Assembly: GCA_963800255.1 (NCBI GenBank)
Contig: CAWDAK010000027.1
Coordinates: 1 to 64,000 of the forward strand
DNA: 64,000 bases
DNA from: DATFVA01 sp963800255
Lineage (GTDB): Bacteria > Bacteroidota > Ignavibacteria > Ignavibacteriales > Ignavibacteriaceae
Direction: 5' to 3'
Of this stretch, positions 7,171 through 15,867 are shown in pieces. A model generated the notes under the pieces. It ran no database searches. It saw only the letters and a list, made by a program, of their open reading frames with translations, and was not told the DNA's origin. Position numbers and translations under genes: made by a program. How positions within the stretch are numbered: position 1 is the stretch's first letter; the number at the start of each line of letters is the position of its first letter.

Positions 7171-9684
7171 TTAGTTAGCGGTGGTTTGTGCTACTTTATC
7201 TGAATCTTTACCATTAAGTTTATGGGAGGATTTTCCATTCCCGTATCCGTACCCATAGCCGTAACCATATCCATACCTGTATCTATAAGAAGATTCCTTA
7301 ATCTCTGCAGCATTTACTACCAGCCCATGAATTTTTATGTTTGCCTGGGTCATTTCATCGATACCCCACTTAACACCTTCCTTAAAAGAATGATTAGGTC
7401 TTACAACCAGTATGGCGTTCTGGAGAGTTTTGCCAATTATGAGTGTATCAACAACCCTCGTAACAGGAGGGGTATCAACTATAATATAATCATAATATGA
7501 AGTATCTATAACCTTGAAAAGTGATAACATTCTTTCCGAGTTCAATAACTCACTTGAATCCTCCCTTGTTCCTCCGGCTGTAAGAATGTCAACCTTTCCA
7601 ATTACATTTGTATGAATAAAAGGTTTAGGATCTTTTCCGATAAGGTAGTCAATTAAGCCGGGTGCTTTTAACGAAATCCCGAATTTATTAGAAATCGTTC
7701 CTTTTTTAAGATCGCAGTCAATCACCAGGATTCTTTTCTTTTCCTGTGCAATTGATAATGCAAGGTTTGATACAATAGTGGTTTTCCCCGTATTTTCTTC
7801 ACAGCTGGTTACCATGAAAGCTTTTTCTTTTCCTTCAAACTGGAAGAGCAGTTTTGTCTTCAGGAGACGGAATGTTTCCTTAAAACCATCCTGTGTATCC
7901 ATTAAGGTTACAAACTGATCCTGTTTATTATTCTGGTCATTAATTTTTTCTTTAACATCTTTCGGATAATCCGGAATAATTGCGAAGATAGGGTAATCAA
8001 AATCGCTCTCAATATCATCAAGACTAACAAGTTTTTTATTCCTGACTTCTGAAATAAATATTCCCATCAGCCCGATAAATAATCCCGCAAGCAAGCCAGC
8101 AATCATATTAAACGCTTTTTTCGGGGCTATCGGGTCCACAGGTTCGTGTGCCGGATCAACAACAACTATATCCTGGAGCTTTGATAGTTCCGCCATACGC
8201 ATTTCTTCTCTTTTATCAAGAAGCATGGTAAATATCTTTTCGTATACATCTTTCTGACGCATAAGACTTGCAAGTTTATTTTCCTGTCCCGGCAGTCTCT
8301 CCATTTTAACTTCATATTTTGACATCATATTGGTAATCTGAAGCAGTTTTTTATCCAGAGAGTTAATCATAATCTGGTAAGCGGTAAGTGTGTTCTGATT
8401 ATATGAAGCCAGTTTTTGTTTGACCATGTTTATTTGTTCATCAATGGCCTTAACATCAGGATGATTCTCAGTACGTTTCTGTAATAATTCAAGTCGTTGA
8501 AGTTCAAGATCAGATAGTTGTCTCATCAAAGCCGCAAACGGGGAGCCGTTAACATCATTTCTCTCCGGGGTAAGCAGACTTTGATCAAAATAACCACCGG
8601 ACTGAAGCTGAGCCTTCATATCAGAAAGCTTGTTCTTTAAATCAGTAAGCTGCAGCTCGGTATTCATTTTTTCAGCTTCAAGATCGCTTAGATATTTAAC
8701 CAGCTCACCTGAACTAGCGTCAATTGTCATTATTTGCCCGCTTGACTTAAAGTCACTAAGGTTTCTTTCAGCTTCCTTCAGCTTTTCCTGCATTTCCTCC
8801 AGCTGTTTATCCACAAAATCAAACGAGTATTTAATCGTCTGTTTTTGCTGGTCTATACGAGAGTCCCTGAACTTCTCGGTAATTGTGTTTGCTATTAAGG
8901 CAGCAGCATAAGGAGAATTATTTTTAACTGAGACTGTAAATACATTTGTTTTGATCTTATGATCCAGAGAAACCATACTCCGGAGTTTCTCCATCGTCTT
9001 ATAATAGTTATCGACTGTAAAGTAGACTTTACTTCCGGGGACAGCATCAGGCCAATAAACAACGAGATTCATTTTATCCATGTTGAATACACCTGCGCTG
9101 GTATCTGTGGTGGTTTTCAGAAGACTATCATTTTCCGCGTTGTAAATCCTGTATGTTTTATCTTTTGCAATCTCTATATACATTCTGGAGGTTGCATTCA
9201 TATCATTTATTTTAACTTCAACAAACTGAGGCAGCGAAATATGATCAGGCGGATTATTAAAAAATTCAGGGTTATAATAATCAACCAAAGATTTATCTAC
9301 ATTAATATGATTCCCGTTTGGACGCTCAATCCTATCCACGTGTAAATACAGGTTAAGATTATCAATTACCTTGCTGAAAACGCTCCAGGTTTCAACAAGT
9401 TCCATTTCTGTTTCAATTTCGTCGGAGGACTGAAGATTAACGATGTTCATTAAATCTGTAGGAGATTTGGAATCCTGCGCCTTGTCTTTTTTAAGAACCA
9501 CGGTTGATTCATATACAGGTTTTGCTATAAATGAATATGCCGCAGCCAGCACAAGGGCCGCAATGACGGAAATTATAAGAATCGATTTTCTTCTATTAAT
9601 AATCTGTAAAATTTCACCCAGGGTTTTTTCGGGATGTTTTTCATTCATTTTTTTATTCCTGGAAGAAGTATTGTTGGTGCTCAT
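7171..9684 (-). CDS. Wzc-like polysaccharide co-polymerase / tyrosine autokinase (BY-kinase)
   Basis: 837 aa, the usual length for a fused Wzz plus BY-kinase protein. Membrane segments lie near residues 34-55 and 525-546, bracketing a long periplasmic coiled-coil region (about 285-500). The cytoplasmic kinase has Walker A at 626-636 (TSCEENTGKTT), Walker A' at 652-658 (ILVIDCD) and Walker B at 731-740 (YDYIIVDTPP). The C-terminus holds a tyrosine cluster, eight Tyr on alternate positions from 800 to 814 in a YRYRYGYG-type run. Phosphorylation of this tail controls polymer length and export in relatives. It follows the Wza-like gene and precedes the modifying enzymes. Confidence 0.95.
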   Translation of the reverse strand: MSTNNTSSRNKKMNEKHPEKTLGEILQIINRRKSILIISVIAALVLAAAYSFIAKPVYESTVVLKKDKAQDSKSPTDLMNIVNLQSSDEIETEMELVETWSVFSKVIDNLNLYLHVDRIERPNGNHINVDKSLVDYYNPEFFNNPPDHISLPQFVEVKINDMNATSRMYIEIAKDKTYRIYNAENDSLLKTTTDTSAGVFNMDKMNLVVYWPDAVPGSKVYFTVDNYYKTMEKLRSMVSLDHKIKTNVFTVSVKNNSPYAAALIANTITEKFRDSRIDQQKQTIKYSFDFVDKQLEEMQEKLKEAERNLSDFKSSGQIMTIDASSGELVKYLSDLEAEKMNTELQLTDLKNKLSDMKAQLQSGGYFDQSLLTPERNDVNGSPFAALMRQLSDLELQRLELLQKRTENHPDVKAIDEQINMVKQKLASYNQNTLTAYQIMINSLDKKLLQITNMMSKYEVKMERLPGQENKLASLMRQKDVYEKIFTMLLDKREEMRMAELSKLQDIVVVDPAHEPVDPIAPKKAFNMIAGLLAGLFIGLMGIFISEVRNKKLVSLDDIESDFDYPIFAIIPDYPKDVKEKINDQNNKQDQFVTLMDTQDGFKETFRLLKTKLLFQFEGKEKAFMVTSCEENTGKTTIVSNLALSIAQEKKRILVIDCDLKKGTISNKFGISLKAPGLIDYLIGKDPKPFIHTNVIGKVDILTAGGTREDSSELLNSERMLSLFKVIDTSYYDYIIVDTPPVTRVVDTLIIGKTLQNAILVVRPNHSFKEGVKWGIDEMTQANIKIHGLVVNAAEIKESSYRYRYGYGYGYGYGYGNGKSSHKLNGKDSDKVAQTTAN

Positions 9685-9733
9685 GCCTGCATATCCTTTG
9701 TCGTTCTAGATTTCCTCTGTTTAAAAATATTTT

Positions 9734-10345
9734 TTATCTAAGAAAAAGAACTGCTATTGTTACCAGGGCTGAAACTACAGAAAGAATTATAGTTATGCTT
9801 CTGGCGTTTGCCCACCATGTTTTGGGTACAAAAATCCTATCACCTGACTGCAGCCCTATATCACCCATTGTACTTCCGCTTTCTATTAGTCTCTGGGCAT
9901 CAAGCTCTATTTCTTTATCATTTCTAATTATGTATACATTATCAAGATCAGCATCACTGGTAACACCCCCTGCAAGGGCGAATATGCCAGTAAGTTTTTC
10001 AACATCAGTTACATAATAATATCCTGGTGATCTTACTTCCCCGAGAATATTTATTTTGAATAGAGGCTGAATGGTTAGTTCAGGATCTTTGTAAAGTGAA
10101 TCGTACTTAGCAGTAATTTCACTTTTTATCTCCGGGTAAGGCTTCTGCGTGGTTGAAATCAGACCAACGTAGGGAAGCTGGATTTTTCCATCCTGCTGAA
10201 CATAATAATCTCCCGAAATCTGATCCGTAATATTAAAGAAAGCCAGTCGTACACCGTCTCCGGGATTTAGATATTGTGCCCGGGTTAGTTTCGTTGATAT
10301 CAATATTAAAAGAACAATCACCAAAAATGTTCTGATGTTTTTCAT
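9734..10345 (-). CDS. Wza-like polysaccharide export protein (Poly_export/SLBB)
   Basis: 203 aa with an N-terminal signal peptide (about residues 1-23), a Poly_export domain (YLNPGDGVRLAFF through DGKIQLPYVGLI), then one SLBB domain (NILGEVRSPGYYYV to SGDRIFVPKTWW) and a C-terminal membrane helix (about 184-202). It is short compared with E. coli Wza (about 380 aa) because it has one SLBB unit, and it is anchored by a C-terminal helix, a layout common in Bacteroidota. It is the first gene of the leftward operon, next to its kinase partner. Role: export channel component for exopolysaccharide. Confidence 0.9.
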   Translation of the reverse strand: MKNIRTFLVIVLLILISTKLTRAQYLNPGDGVRLAFFNITDQISGDYYVQQDGKIQLPYVGLISTTQKPYPEIKSEITAKYDSLYKDPELTIQPLFKINILGEVRSPGYYYVTDVEKLTGIFALAGGVTSDADLDNVYIIRNDKEIELDAQRLIESGSTMGDIGLQSGDRIFVPKTWWANARSITIILSVVSALVTIAVLFLR

Positions 10346-10996
10346 CCTTCTCCTTAAACTCCTTGCTCCTTAGTCAATTAAATTATAAAATTAATTTAGA
10401 AAATAAAGCTGCTCTTCTCTGTGATGGTTAATAATTGTTTTTTGACACATGAAAAGTGATTGAACAGAAAATTCGGCTAAGAAGTATCTACTCTCAATTT
10501 CAATATATATGCCACTTAGGATACTTCATTCTACGATGTAACCTTATATAGAAACACGTACTGAATACTAATTTGAGAATAATTCTGATAAAATTCCTAA
10601 AATGACGCATGGTTTTATCAAAATGATCAGCTATATGTAAACCAGAGGGAGGAAAACCACCTTGGGAGATAATATATTTTACCCTCCTCAACAGTAAAAA
10701 CTCAGGGGCAAATTTAACATACTTTTCGTTAAAAAAAATGCCCTTTTTAAGAAACTAACTGGAGAACCCTTTTGAAAGATCAGGTAGCGCTTAATTTTTC
10801 AACATAATCTCTTTATTAAGATCGACCTCCCCGGAAATTAGTTCTCAGACACAAGATTATTCTGATTTAAATCAGAATTACCAAATAAATCAGATTCTTT
10901 ACGATAACTTAATTTTATATATGCAGAAAATTTATAAATTTCAGTTCAAACAATTTCCAATTATTTAAAACAGATAAATGCGAACGAGGCCAATCT
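10346..10996. other. Divergent intergenic region of the polysaccharide locus
   Basis: 651 bp separate the two divergent polysaccharide operons. No convincing gene is present; a 63-codon open frame at 10500-10691 has no family or ribosome-site support. The region holds a 20-bp perfect palindrome at 10859-10878 and a GGTAGCG heptamer at 10783-10789 reminiscent of the ops/JUMPstart core. The remainder is AT-rich and probably carries promoters in both directions. Confidence 0.6.
10859..10878. promoter_or_regulatory. 20-bp perfect palindrome, putative operator
   Basis: The sequence is fully self-complementary, with half-site ATTCTGATTT centred between 10868 and 10869. An extra half-site, AAATCAGATTC, follows at about 10887. 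It lies about 120 bp upstream of the aminotransferase start and 510 bp upstream of the Wza-like start. Perfect 20-bp dyads in an intergenic region between divergent operons are typical of regulator sites; the regulator is unknown. Confidence 0.5.
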
Positions 10997-12127
10997 ATGA
11001 ATATTCCTTTTCTTGATTTAAAAGTTCAATACCAATCAATTAAAAAAGATGTTGATCCAGCTATTCAAAATGTAATTGATAATACGGCTTTTATCCTTGG
11101 TAAAGCTGTTTCAGATTTCGAGGAAAAATTTGCGGACGCTCATGAAGTTAAACACTGTCTTGGAACCAGTTCAGGAACAGATGCCAATCATATCGCCTTA
11201 TGGGCGCTGAACATTAAACCCGGTGATGAGATAATTATACCGGCGAATACATTCATTGCAACTGCATGGGGCGCAACATTATGCGGCGCGGTTCCTGTTT
11301 TTGTAGATTGCCATCCTGAGAGCTATAACCTGGATCCGGAAAAAGTTGAAGCTGCCATAACAAATAAAACCAAAGCAATCGTTGCCGTTCACTTGTATGG
11401 ACAGCCGGCGGACCTTGACCCGCTTAGGGATATTGCCAAAAAACATAATCTCTTCCTGGTTGAGGATGCTGCCCAGGCTCACCTTGCCGAGTATAAGGGT
11501 AAAAAGGTTGGCGGGTTATCAGATGCATGTTCATTCAGTTTTTACCCGGGAAAGAACCTCGGGGCGTTTGGTGAGGGCGGCGCTGTTACTACCAATAATG
11601 ATGAAGTTTTCGACTTTATGAAGAAAATTAGAGAACATGGACAGTCCAAAAAATATTATCATGCTACTTTCGGACATAATTACAGGATGGAAGGCATACA
11701 GGGTGCTGTTCTCGGAGTAAAGCTAAATTACCTTCCAGGGTGGACGGAAGGAAGACGTAAAGTAGCTGAAAAATACCGTGATCTCCTGGGTGACTTTGAA
11801 AGGATCGTTCTGCCTAAAGAAATGCCCTGGGCAAAACATGTTTATCACCTCTATGTTATCAGGGTTAAGCCAGCTGATAAGAAGAATCAAAGTGAAACAC
11901 GAGATGATCTTCAAAGATTTTTAAATGAGCATGGAGTCTCTACTGGTCTTCACTATCCTGTTCCATTACCTAAACAAGAATGTTTTTATTCCCTGGGTTA
12001 CAAACCCGGTGAGTTTCCGGTAACAGAAGAACTGGCGGAAACCGGTTTATCACTGCCTATGTTTCCTGAATTGAATGATGAACAGATTAAATACGTAGCA
12101 GATAAGGTTAAAGAATTCTATAAATAA
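10997..12127 (+). CDS. DegT/DnrJ/EryC1/StrS sugar aminotransferase
   Basis: 376 aa, full-length PLP-dependent nucleotide-sugar aminotransferase. The start IPFLDLKVQY is typical of the WbpE/WlbC-like group. The PLP lysine is K186 in SFYPGKNLGA, with the ring-stacking and D157 motif VEDAAQAH and a GTSSGTDAN phosphate-binding loop at 56-64. It transfers an amino group to a keto-sugar nucleotide, probably at C3. With the downstream Gfo/Idh oxidoreductase and hexapeptide acyltransferase it matches the three-step WbpB-WbpE-WbpD (WlbA-C-B) pathway to a diacetamido-uronic acid sugar, although the pathway's first dehydrogenase is not in the window. Confidence 0.92.
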   Translation: MNIPFLDLKVQYQSIKKDVDPAIQNVIDNTAFILGKAVSDFEEKFADAHEVKHCLGTSSGTDANHIALWALNIKPGDEIIIPANTFIATAWGATLCGAVPVFVDCHPESYNLDPEKVEAAITNKTKAIVAVHLYGQPADLDPLRDIAKKHNLFLVEDAAQAHLAEYKGKKVGGLSDACSFSFYPGKNLGAFGEGGAVTTNNDEVFDFMKKIREHGQSKKYYHATFGHNYRMEGIQGAVLGVKLNYLPGWTEGRRKVAEKYRDLLGDFERIVLPKEMPWAKHVYHLYVIRVKPADKKNQSETRDDLQRFLNEHGVSTGLHYPVPLPKQECFYSLGYKPGEFPVTEELAETGLSLPMFPELNDEQIKYVADKVKEFYK

Positions 12128-12351
12128 AGAAGACGCACTGGCTTTTACAGGATAATTTTAATATACTTGATACATAGTCAGGGAATACCCTCCCTATTTG
12201 TCCCTAGCTGTGATTTATCTATACTAAACATATCGCAATTGTTAAGCATCATTCTCTCTTATGTCTCATTATATTAAGTTATTATTTGATTCTATCTCAT
12301 TTTGAAAAGAAATCATGAGTGATCATTCTATTTAAGCTCATATAAATAAAT

Positions 12352-12394
12352 AAGTTGGTGGCACACTATTGGGTTAGTATTCCATTACCAACTT
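12352..12394 (+). promoter_or_regulatory. Hairpin in the leader of the glycosylphosphotransferase gene
   Basis: Eight-base arms AAGTTGGT (12352-12359) and ACCAACTT (12387-12394) pair around a 27-nt loop. The right arm abuts the GAGGT ribosome binding site at 12395-12399, so the hairpin could affect access to the start codon. There is no experimental or family support. Confidence 0.3.
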
Positions 12395-12408
12395 GAGGTC
12401 AGACAAAA

Positions 12409-13863
12409 TTGAACATATTTGGATTACGAAAAATACCAAAGTATAAAGTAGTATACGCAGCCGTCGATATCATTACCATCTTCACGTGTTTCCTTATTTC
12501 CGTTTACATCCACCGAAGAGAATCGAGCCTGGGATTTATCGAGTTCTTCACCATGAATGAAAGTATGATATATCTCCTTTTAGGATTATCAATACTTTTT
12601 TCGGTGATCTTCCAGTATAACGGCCTATATAGGATAAATGTTATTCTCAGCCGTTCGGCGCATTTCGCTAACATCATTAAATCTCAATACTACGGCGCCC
12701 TTAATATAGTACTCGTATCACTGCTAATTCAATCTTACAACGTAGTAGATGGCAGGCTGATTATCTTTACGTATATCCTGGTAGCTATACCCACACTTTA
12801 CCTGATCAGGGTAGAACTGCTGAGGGAGTTATTTATCCAGCTCAGGCATAATTCATTCAAAAGAAATGTAGTTATCGTTGGAGATGGAAAGTCAGGCAAA
12901 TTACTCGCTACCAAACTGATTTTTGAAAATTATATTGGAATAGAGCTCATTGGTTTTGTTGATGATGATAAAGCAATTGATGAAGAAATTGTGAGCGGTA
13001 AAAGGGTTATTGGAAAACTAGCAGATCTGAGCCAGGTTATTTCAGACTACAGCGTAGATGAGATAATTGTGGCTATTGATGGTGATAACCACGAAAAGCT
13101 GCTTGAAGTACTTGACTTCTGCAAGCTCCATAACATCAGCGTAAGGCTTACATCAGAATTGTTTGATATTGTTACGAGGAAGGTTGATATCGAGAAATAT
13201 ATAGACATTCCCGTTATTGATGTCTCGGCCCATTATAATAACAGATTTACTTTAGCAATCAAAAGGCTGATTGATATTGCGGTTTCGCTTGCTGCCATTA
13301 TCATTCTTTCGCCTATAATACTGGTGATAGGAATCCTTGTTAAAATGTCATCAAGCGGTCCGGTGCTTTTTTCCCAGGTCAGGATCGGAAGATATGGAAA
13401 GCCCTTTAAGTTTTATAAATTCCGTTCGATGAAAGTTCTAACCGGTGAGGATGAAGAGCGTAAACAGAAGATGATCGAATTTATGCGGAATAATGTTACG
13501 AGCGGATCAGACACTAAAATTGTAAATAATAACAGGGTAACCTGGATTGGTAAAATAATGAGGAAAACCTCATTGGACGAACTTCCCCAGCTGTTTAATG
13601 TACTTAAAGGTGAAATGAGCCTTGTAGGTCCCCGTCCCTGCCTTCCATACGAGTACGATAATTACGACGAATGGCAGAAAAGAAGGTTGTCTGCAATTCC
13701 AGGTTGTACAGGAGTATGGCAGACTTGCGGCCGCAGTTCAGTTTCGTTCAAAGAGTCAATAGTTCTTGACCTTTACTATATCAACAATATGTCACCCTGG
13801 TTTGACCTTCAATTGATTTTTAAGACGATTCCTACGATGCTTTTTTTAAGAGGCGGAAAATAA
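12409..13863 (+). CDS. Polyprenyl glycosylphosphotransferase (initiating sugar transferase)
   Basis: 484 aa. About four to five N-terminal membrane helices (within residues 14-140) precede a CoA-binding-like Rossmann domain (about 153-260, RNVVIVGDGKSG), another membrane helix (about 287-310) and the catalytic bacterial sugar transferase domain. That domain has FSQVRIGRYGKPFKFYKFRS (321-340), LDELPQLFNVLKGEMSLVGP and PGCTGVWQ. It loads the first sugar phosphate onto undecaprenyl phosphate. The start is TTG with GAGGT nine bases upstream. It should initiate the polymer assembled by this locus. Confidence 0.93.
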   Translation: MNIFGLRKIPKYKVVYAAVDIITIFTCFLISVYIHRRESSLGFIEFFTMNESMIYLLLGLSILFSVIFQYNGLYRINVILSRSAHFANIIKSQYYGALNIVLVSLLIQSYNVVDGRLIIFTYILVAIPTLYLIRVELLRELFIQLRHNSFKRNVVIVGDGKSGKLLATKLIFENYIGIELIGFVDDDKAIDEEIVSGKRVIGKLADLSQVISDYSVDEIIVAIDGDNHEKLLEVLDFCKLHNISVRLTSELFDIVTRKVDIEKYIDIPVIDVSAHYNNRFTLAIKRLIDIAVSLAAIIILSPIILVIGILVKMSSSGPVLFSQVRIGRYGKPFKFYKFRSMKVLTGEDEERKQKMIEFMRNNVTSGSDTKIVNNNRVTWIGKIMRKTSLDELPQLFNVLKGEMSLVGPRPCLPYEYDNYDEWQKRRLSAIPGCTGVWQTCGRSSVSFKESIVLDLYYINNMSPWFDLQLIFKTIPTMLFLRGGK

Positions 13864-13915
13864 TAGGGCTAAATAATGAATATCTTATGTTAATACTGAT
13901 AAGTCTGGAGGAAAA

Positions 13916-14935
13916 ATGAAAGTTGGAATAATCGGACTCGGTTACTGGGGTCCGAACCTGTTAAGAAATTTTATGGCTCAGCCTGATGTTGAAGAGGTTA
14001 TAGCCTGTGATCAAAGAATAGAACGGCTGCAATTCATAAAAGCTAAATTCCCTTCTGCGCATCTCACAGAAAACGCATCTGAAGTAATAAACGGTGATGC
14101 AGATATAATTGTTATTGCCACACCCGTATATACTCACTATGAGCTCGCCAAAAAGAGTCTTGAAGCAGGTAAGCATATATGGGTAGAAAAACCATTTACC
14201 GCTACCACAGCTGAAGGAGAAGCTCTAATTGCTCTTGCAGAGCAGAAAAACCTTAAAATATTTGTAGATCATACATTTATTTATACAGGCGCTGTCAGGA
14301 AGATGAAAGAGCTGGTAGAGAAAGGTGAACTTGGTAAAATCCTTTATTTTGATTCTGAAAGAATTAACCTGGGGTTATTCCAGCGTGATGTGAATGTGGT
14401 TTGGGATCTTGCCCCTCATGATCTTTCTATAATGAATTATGTTCTTGGTGATCATAAGATTGAAGCGGTATGTTCAAATGGAATAGCTAATTTTAACGGT
14501 AAAGAAAATATTGCTCATCTTTCAATTTATTTTGAAGATAACTGCTTCGCTCATTTTCATGTAAACTGGACTTCACCGGTTAAGATTAGAAGAATGATTG
14601 TTGGCGGAGACAAAAAAATGCTTGTTTTTGATGATATGGAGAACTTTGAAAAGATTAAGGTTTACGACAGCGGTGTGGATTTTAAGACGCAGGAGAGTAT
14701 ACACGAAGCCTTAGTTCAATACAGAATAGGCGATATGTTCTCCCCTAAAATAAATCAGACTGAAGCTCTTGCAATGGGTGCGAGGGAATTCATAGACGCT
14801 ATCAAGGAAAACAGGAAACCCCTTACGGATGGAGTTGACGGTTTGAATGTCGTACGAATACTTGAAGCAAGTTCGGAATCAATCAAAAACAGGGGAAAAA
14901 TGGTTTACTTTTCTAATTCACAAATTGAAGCCTGA
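13916..14935 (+). CDS. Gfo/Idh/MocA-family oxidoreductase (WlbA/WbpB-like)
   Basis: 339 aa. The N-terminal Rossmann motif is GLGYWGPN (residues 7-14), the EKP catalytic-lysine motif is at 91-93 (WVEKPFTA), and the acidic/His active-site stretch DLAPHDLSIMN starts at 164. The enzyme is NAD(P)-dependent and probably oxidises C3 of a UDP-sugar before transamination. It has a strong GGAGG site before the ATG. The gene directly precedes a hexapeptide N-acyltransferase and follows the aminotransferase and initiating transferase, which supports a role in amino-sugar nucleotide synthesis. Confidence 0.9.
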   Translation: MKVGIIGLGYWGPNLLRNFMAQPDVEEVIACDQRIERLQFIKAKFPSAHLTENASEVINGDADIIVIATPVYTHYELAKKSLEAGKHIWVEKPFTATTAEGEALIALAEQKNLKIFVDHTFIYTGAVRKMKELVEKGELGKILYFDSERINLGLFQRDVNVVWDLAPHDLSIMNYVLGDHKIEAVCSNGIANFNGKENIAHLSIYFEDNCFAHFHVNWTSPVKIRRMIVGGDKKMLVFDDMENFEKIKVYDSGVDFKTQESIHEALVQYRIGDMFSPKINQTEALAMGAREFIDAIKENRKPLTDGVDGLNVVRILEASSESIKNRGKMVYFSNSQIEA

Positions 14936-14947
14936 TTTCTGAATAAA

Positions 14948-15418
14948 ATGGAAAAAAAGAATATTAACAATGTCAAACTTGGCAAAGACGTTAAGATATT
15001 TGACTTTGTAAACTTATACGGATGCTCAATTGACGATAACACAAAAGTTGGGACTTTCGTTGAAATACAGAAGAATGCCTTTATCGGTAAAAACTGTAAG
15101 ATTTCCTCGCATACATTTATATGCGAAGGCGTTCACATTGAGGATAACGTATTTATCGGTCATAATGTTACCTTCATTAATGACAAAATACCACGTTCTG
15201 TAAATCCTGACGGTTCTATGCAGTCAGAAGAAAACTGGAAAGTCGTTGAAACCTACATTAAGAAGGGTGCTTCTGTAGGTTCATCTGCTACTATTCTTTG
15301 CGGAGTAACAGTAGGTGAAAATGCAATTGTAGGCGCCGGGGCAGTAGTCACTAAAGATGTGCCGCCGGGGGTAGTTGTTGCCGGCGTACCGGCCAGGATT
15401 ATTAAAAAGCAGATTTAG
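14948..15418 (+). CDS. Hexapeptide-repeat N-acetyltransferase (WbpD/WlbB-like)
   Basis: 156 aa left-handed beta-helix protein. Imperfect hexapeptide repeats run through most of its length (for example IEDNVFIGHNVTFIND and GENAIVGAGAVV), and the insert NDKIPRSVNPDGS is the loop typical of the WxcM-N/WbpD-like sugar acyltransferases. The C-terminal GVPARIIKK is the usual ending. It should acetylate the amino group added by the DegT enzyme. It starts 12 bp after the oxidoreductase and is followed by a strong terminator, so it ends the operon. Confidence 0.92.
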   Translation: MEKKNINNVKLGKDVKIFDFVNLYGCSIDDNTKVGTFVEIQKNAFIGKNCKISSHTFICEGVHIEDNVFIGHNVTFINDKIPRSVNPDGSMQSEENWKVVETYIKKGASVGSSATILCGVTVGENAIVGAGAVVTKDVPPGVVVAGVPARIIKKQI

Positions 15419-15433
15419 CGATAGCAAAAAAAA

Positions 15434-15461
15434 AGCTCTGAGGACCTCAGAGCTTTTTTTT
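15434..15461. terminator. Bidirectional intrinsic terminator
   Basis: A perfect stem AGCTCTGAG (15434-15442) with CTCAGAGCT (15446-15454) is flanked by an A run on the left and a T run on the right. It therefore serves both the rightward acyltransferase gene and the leftward small membrane protein gene. Confidence 0.92.
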
Positions 15462-15478
15462 TAATCTTTACAAACTTG

Positions 15479-15664
15479 TTAAGCCAGCAATTTTACCAGA
15501 AAAAAGACCAGAACGAAGAAATACGTCACACTTAATGAAAGTTTTAATAAGCCTTTATTTTTTTCCCTTACACTTACCGCAGTAAAATCAACCTTTACCG
15601 GTTTAACTTCTTCTGCTACTTCATAACCGTGTTCCGCTGCTCTCATACGAATATTTACTGGCAT
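15479..15664 (-). CDS. Small single-pass membrane protein
   Basis: 61 aa. The C-terminal segment (about residues 41-60, LKLSLSVTYFFVLVFFLVKLL) is a strong membrane helix and the N-terminal 38 residues are charged and soluble. The ATG at 15664 has a GGAGA ribosome site at good spacing, and the gene ends just before a shared intrinsic terminator, so it looks real. No family is recognised. It lies downstream of the OmpA gene on the same strand but is separated from it by nearly 200 bp and a hairpin. Confidence 0.6.
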   Translation of the reverse strand: MPVNIRMRAAEHGYEVAEEVKPVKVDFTAVSVREKNKGLLKLSLSVTYFFVLVFFLVKLLA

Positions 15665-15835
15665 AATTTCTCCGCTATAAAATAGATTATCAACACAACT
15701 GTACTTTAAGTGACAATAATCATACCTCTAATCTAGTATTCGAATACAAGAGATTTTCAAAGGTTGGTTTTCCCCGTGGTAAGAATTACCGGAAATATTT
15801 TTAAGAGGTGCGAAAAAAATGAATGAATAAATAAG

Positions 15836-15867
15836 AGAGCAGAGTGAAATTAATCACCTACTGCTCT
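15836..15867 (-). terminator. Hairpin overlapping the end of the TSP3/OmpA gene
   Basis: Arms around GAGCAG (15837-15842) and CTGCTC (15861-15866), with an inner GTGA/TCAC pairing, form a hairpin that includes the TAG stop of the leftward OmpA gene. The following minus-strand sequence is T-rich (TTATTTATTC). It is a probable terminator. Confidence 0.5.

Noticed and set aside
10500..10691. 63-aa minus-strand frame in the polysaccharide intergenic gap
   Set aside because: No ribosome site and no recognisable sequence; it lies in AT-rich control DNA.
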